A DNA stretch of 7,714 bases, from contig DAHVVW010000089.1 in assembly GCA_027357125.1 (NCBI GenBank), forward strand, positions 1-7,714, in the 5' to 3' direction. Each line of letters starts with the position of its first letter. The stretch's first letter is position 1. Made by a program: the position numbers and the translations under genes. Of the stretch, positions 6,495 to 7,714 are shown in pieces. This stretch comes from Clostridiales bacterium (GTDB lineage: Bacteria > Bacillota > Desulfitobacteriia > Desulfitobacteriales > Desulfitobacteriaceae). The notes under the pieces were generated by a model. It worked only from the letters and a program-made list of their open reading frames with translations, was not told the DNA's origin and searched no databases.

Positions 6495-7541
6495 TTAAGA
6501 AACTTCAATTTTCCCGACTTCCCCTTCAACGACCTGGCCAATTCGCGCTGCCGCCGGAGTACCCTTTTGGCGCAGAACCTCGATTAGAGCAGGGGCTTTC
6601 TCCTCAGACACAGCGATCAAAAGCCCTCCGGAAGTGACCGCATCTGCCAAGACCAAGCGCACAGGCTCAGCAACCCCAGCCGCAAATTCGACCTTATCCT
6701 CCAGATAACGGCGGTTAGCCATCGTTCCTCCTGGAACAGCCTTTTGCTCGATCGCTTCCCACACACTCTCCAACACAGGCACTGCCTGGCTGTCCACATG
6801 AGCCTTAACCTTGCTGGCCTGCATCATCTCGTGTAAATGTCCTAAGAGACCAAAGCCGGTAACGTCCGTGAGCGCGTTAACTCCGATTTCCAAAGCCGCT
6901 TCGGCAGCACCTTTATTAAGGGTTGCCATCACGCGCACAACCTCAGCCTCAGCTTCAAGAGAGATAAGCCCGCGCTTAATTCCGGTAGTAATAATCCCGA
7001 CACCTAAAGGCTTGGTAAGAATAAGCACATCCCCCGGACGAGCCGTAGCATTGGAAAGCACCTGGTGCGGATGGACAATCCCTGTTACCGCCAAGCCGTA
7101 CTTCGGTTCAGGGTCATCGATTGAATGCCCGCCGATCAGGAGCGCCCCCGCTTCTTTGATCTTATCACTTCCGCCCCGCAGGATATCTGCCAGAACCCCC
7201 ATATCGAGCTTGGAAATTGGGAATGACACTAAGTTCAGCACTGTCAAGGGCTTAGCTCCCATGGCATAAATATCACTCAAGGCGTTAGCTGCCGCAATTT
7301 GCCCAAATGAATACGGGTCATCCACAACCGGAGTAAAGAAATCCACGGTCTGGACGATCGCCTGTTCTTCGTTCAGACGATACACCCCTGCATCATCTGA
7401 TGTGTCCAAGCCAACCAAAAGGTTGGCATCTTCCTGGTTAGGGGGTAAATGGCGCAATACTTGCGCTAGGTCCGCCGGACCAATTTTACACCCTCAGCCG
7501 GCTTTGCTGGAATATTGAGTGAGACGGATTCGTTCCGACAT
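6495..7541 (-). CDS. selD: SelD, selenide water dikinase (selenocysteine-containing)
   Basis: SelD makes selenophosphate from selenide and ATP, the selenium donor for selenocysteine tRNA charging and selenouridine. Reading through an in-frame TGA at 7494-7496 gives a 348-residue protein of normal length, starting MSERIRLTQYSSKAGUGCKI. Sec16 aligns with the catalytic Cys17 of E. coli SelD (GAGCGCK) and Lys19 with Lys20. Downstream are DTSDD (46-50, metal/ATP), TVDFFTPVVDDPYSFG (66-80), GGHSIDDPEPKYGLAVTG (137-154), DVTGFGLLGHL (226-236) and TSGGLL (303-308), all family signatures. The ATG at 7539-7541 has AAAGGGGG 8 nt upstream. An in-frame ATG at 7568 would add nine residues that I do not recognise from the family. 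A conventional call starts at the TTG at 7457 and loses the whole active-site loop. bshC follows on the same strand. Confidence 0.95.
7469..7496 (-). promoter_or_regulatory. Sec UGA codon and bacterial SECIS-like hairpin in selD
   Basis: The TGA (7494-7496) is followed after 12 nt by a perfect 5-bp stem GGUCC / GGACC (7477-7481 with 7469-7473) closed by a GGC loop (7474-7476). The loop starts 17 nt after the UGA and its first base is G. Both fit the published bacterial SECIS rules: a small apical loop with an early G, roughly 16-37 nt downstream. The stem lies inside the coding sequence, as is normal in bacteria. Confidence 0.85.
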
Positions 7542-7549
7542 CCAGCTAA

Positions 7550-7557
7550 CCCCCTTT
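7550..7557 (-). promoter_or_regulatory. Ribosome binding site of selD
   Basis: AAAGGGGG on the minus strand, 8 nt before the ATG at 7541. It fixes the start upstream of the Sec codon. Confidence 0.7.
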
Positions 7558-7585
7558 CGCAAGTCCATTTTCATCCGTTTTCCGT

Positions 7586-7614
7586 ATTATACTGCCATTA
7601 TTGGTTTGGTACAA
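7586..7614 (-). promoter_or_regulatory. Sigma-A-like promoter of selD-bshC
   Basis: A perfect -10 TATAAT (7586-7591) lies 17 nt after TTGTAC (7609-7614, keeping the TTG of the -35 consensus). The implied transcription start near 7579 gives a leader of about 40 nt ending in the selD ribosome site. Confidence 0.65.
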
Positions 7615-7630
7615 CTAATGACCTCCACTG

Positions 7631-7707
7631 GCCAGTCTCTTGCGAACGGCTGTGGCGTTAGCTGTCCTAAATCACTAATCAGCCCGTTCCCACGCCCAAA
7701 GTCTGGC
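7631..7707. other. Long imperfect inverted repeat upstream of selD; possible structured RNA or mobile-element end
   Basis: Nested complementary arms are visible: GCCAG (7631-7635) with CTGGC (7703-7707); GAACGGCTG (7644-7652) with CAGCCCGTTC (7680-7689, one bulged base); and TTAG (7658-7661) with CTAA (7675-7678). At 7639/7699 the two arms form a G-U wobble on the minus strand but an A-C mismatch on the plus strand, so the minus strand is slightly the better folded RNA. There is no T-tract at either end, so it is not a simple terminator. The block continues to or beyond the window edge. I do not recognise the family. Confidence 0.5.
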
Positions 7708-7714
7708 TATAACC

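Noticed and set aside
6811..7269. Plus-strand open frame of 152 codons inside selD
   Set aside because: Shadow of the strongly conserved selD coding sequence; the translation resembles no family I know.
6495..7457. selD as a 320-residue protein starting at the TTG at 7457
   Set aside because: It lacks the catalytic loop and Lys and has no SD. The upstream in-frame codons through TGA encode an unmistakable SelD N-terminus.
7618..7714. Plus-strand ORF from the ATG at 7618 running off the right edge
   Set aside because: No SD before the ATG, no recognisable family, and it coincides with an inverted repeat also open on the other strand, so coding status cannot be supported.
7620..7714. Possible tRNA-Sec (selC) or 6S RNA upstream of selD
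   Set aside because: No acceptor-arm pairing with a CCA-type end and no TCA anticodon loop in a cloverleaf. A short stretch resembling E. coli 6S RNA is in the wrong order relative to other 6S-like sequence.
1..7714. CRISPR array, rRNA, prophage or toxin-antitoxin genes
   Set aside because: No regularly spaced repeats, rRNA-like sequence, integrase, or small paired ORFs with their own ribosome sites were seen; nearly all the sequence is explained by six conserved genes.

Overview
The window looks like chromosomal DNA from an anaerobic, low-to-moderate GC Firmicute, most likely a Clostridia lineage of the Peptococcaceae/Desulfotomaculum type. The basis is the gene content (selenium use, molybdenum cofactor maturation, a bacillithiol-type ligase, FapA, an LCP wall enzyme), G-rich Shine-Dalgarno sites and sigma-A-like promoters. 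The lineage is inferred from protein flavour, not from a database search. All six recognisable genes lie on the minus strand, so transcription runs from the right edge to the left edge.

Layout in the order of transcription. (1) 7542-7714 is non-coding, with a long imperfect inverted repeat (7631-7707) and then a sigma-A-like promoter (7586-7614). (2) selD (7541-6495) encodes selenophosphate synthetase and is itself a selenoprotein. Its active-site codon is an in-frame TGA at 7494-7496, followed by a compact SECIS-like hairpin, so a standard ORF call loses the first 28 residues. (3) bshC (6437-4857) lies 57 nt downstream of selD with no terminator between them, so the two are probably co-transcribed. 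(4) A probable promoter at 4809-4838 precedes an LytR-CpsA-Psr (LCP) gene (4738-3638). (5) fapA (DUF342, 3602-1653) follows closely and ends in a strong rho-independent terminator (1596-1647). (6) The T-tract of that terminator runs directly into the -35 box of the promoter for moeA (1533-328). (7) mobB (279-1) follows moeA and is cut by the left window edge.

The genes fall into three functional pairs: selenium/thiol (selD-bshC), cell envelope (LCP-fapA) and molybdenum cofactor (moeA-mobB). SelD supplies selenophosphate for selenocysteine, and MoeA/MobB complete and deliver the molybdenum or tungsten cofactor. Both suit an organism with enzymes such as selenocysteine-containing formate dehydrogenase, although no such enzyme is in the window. 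The best candidates for something non-routine are the recoded selD start region and the structured, unexplained block at the right edge. I do not see a wholly new multi-gene system here.
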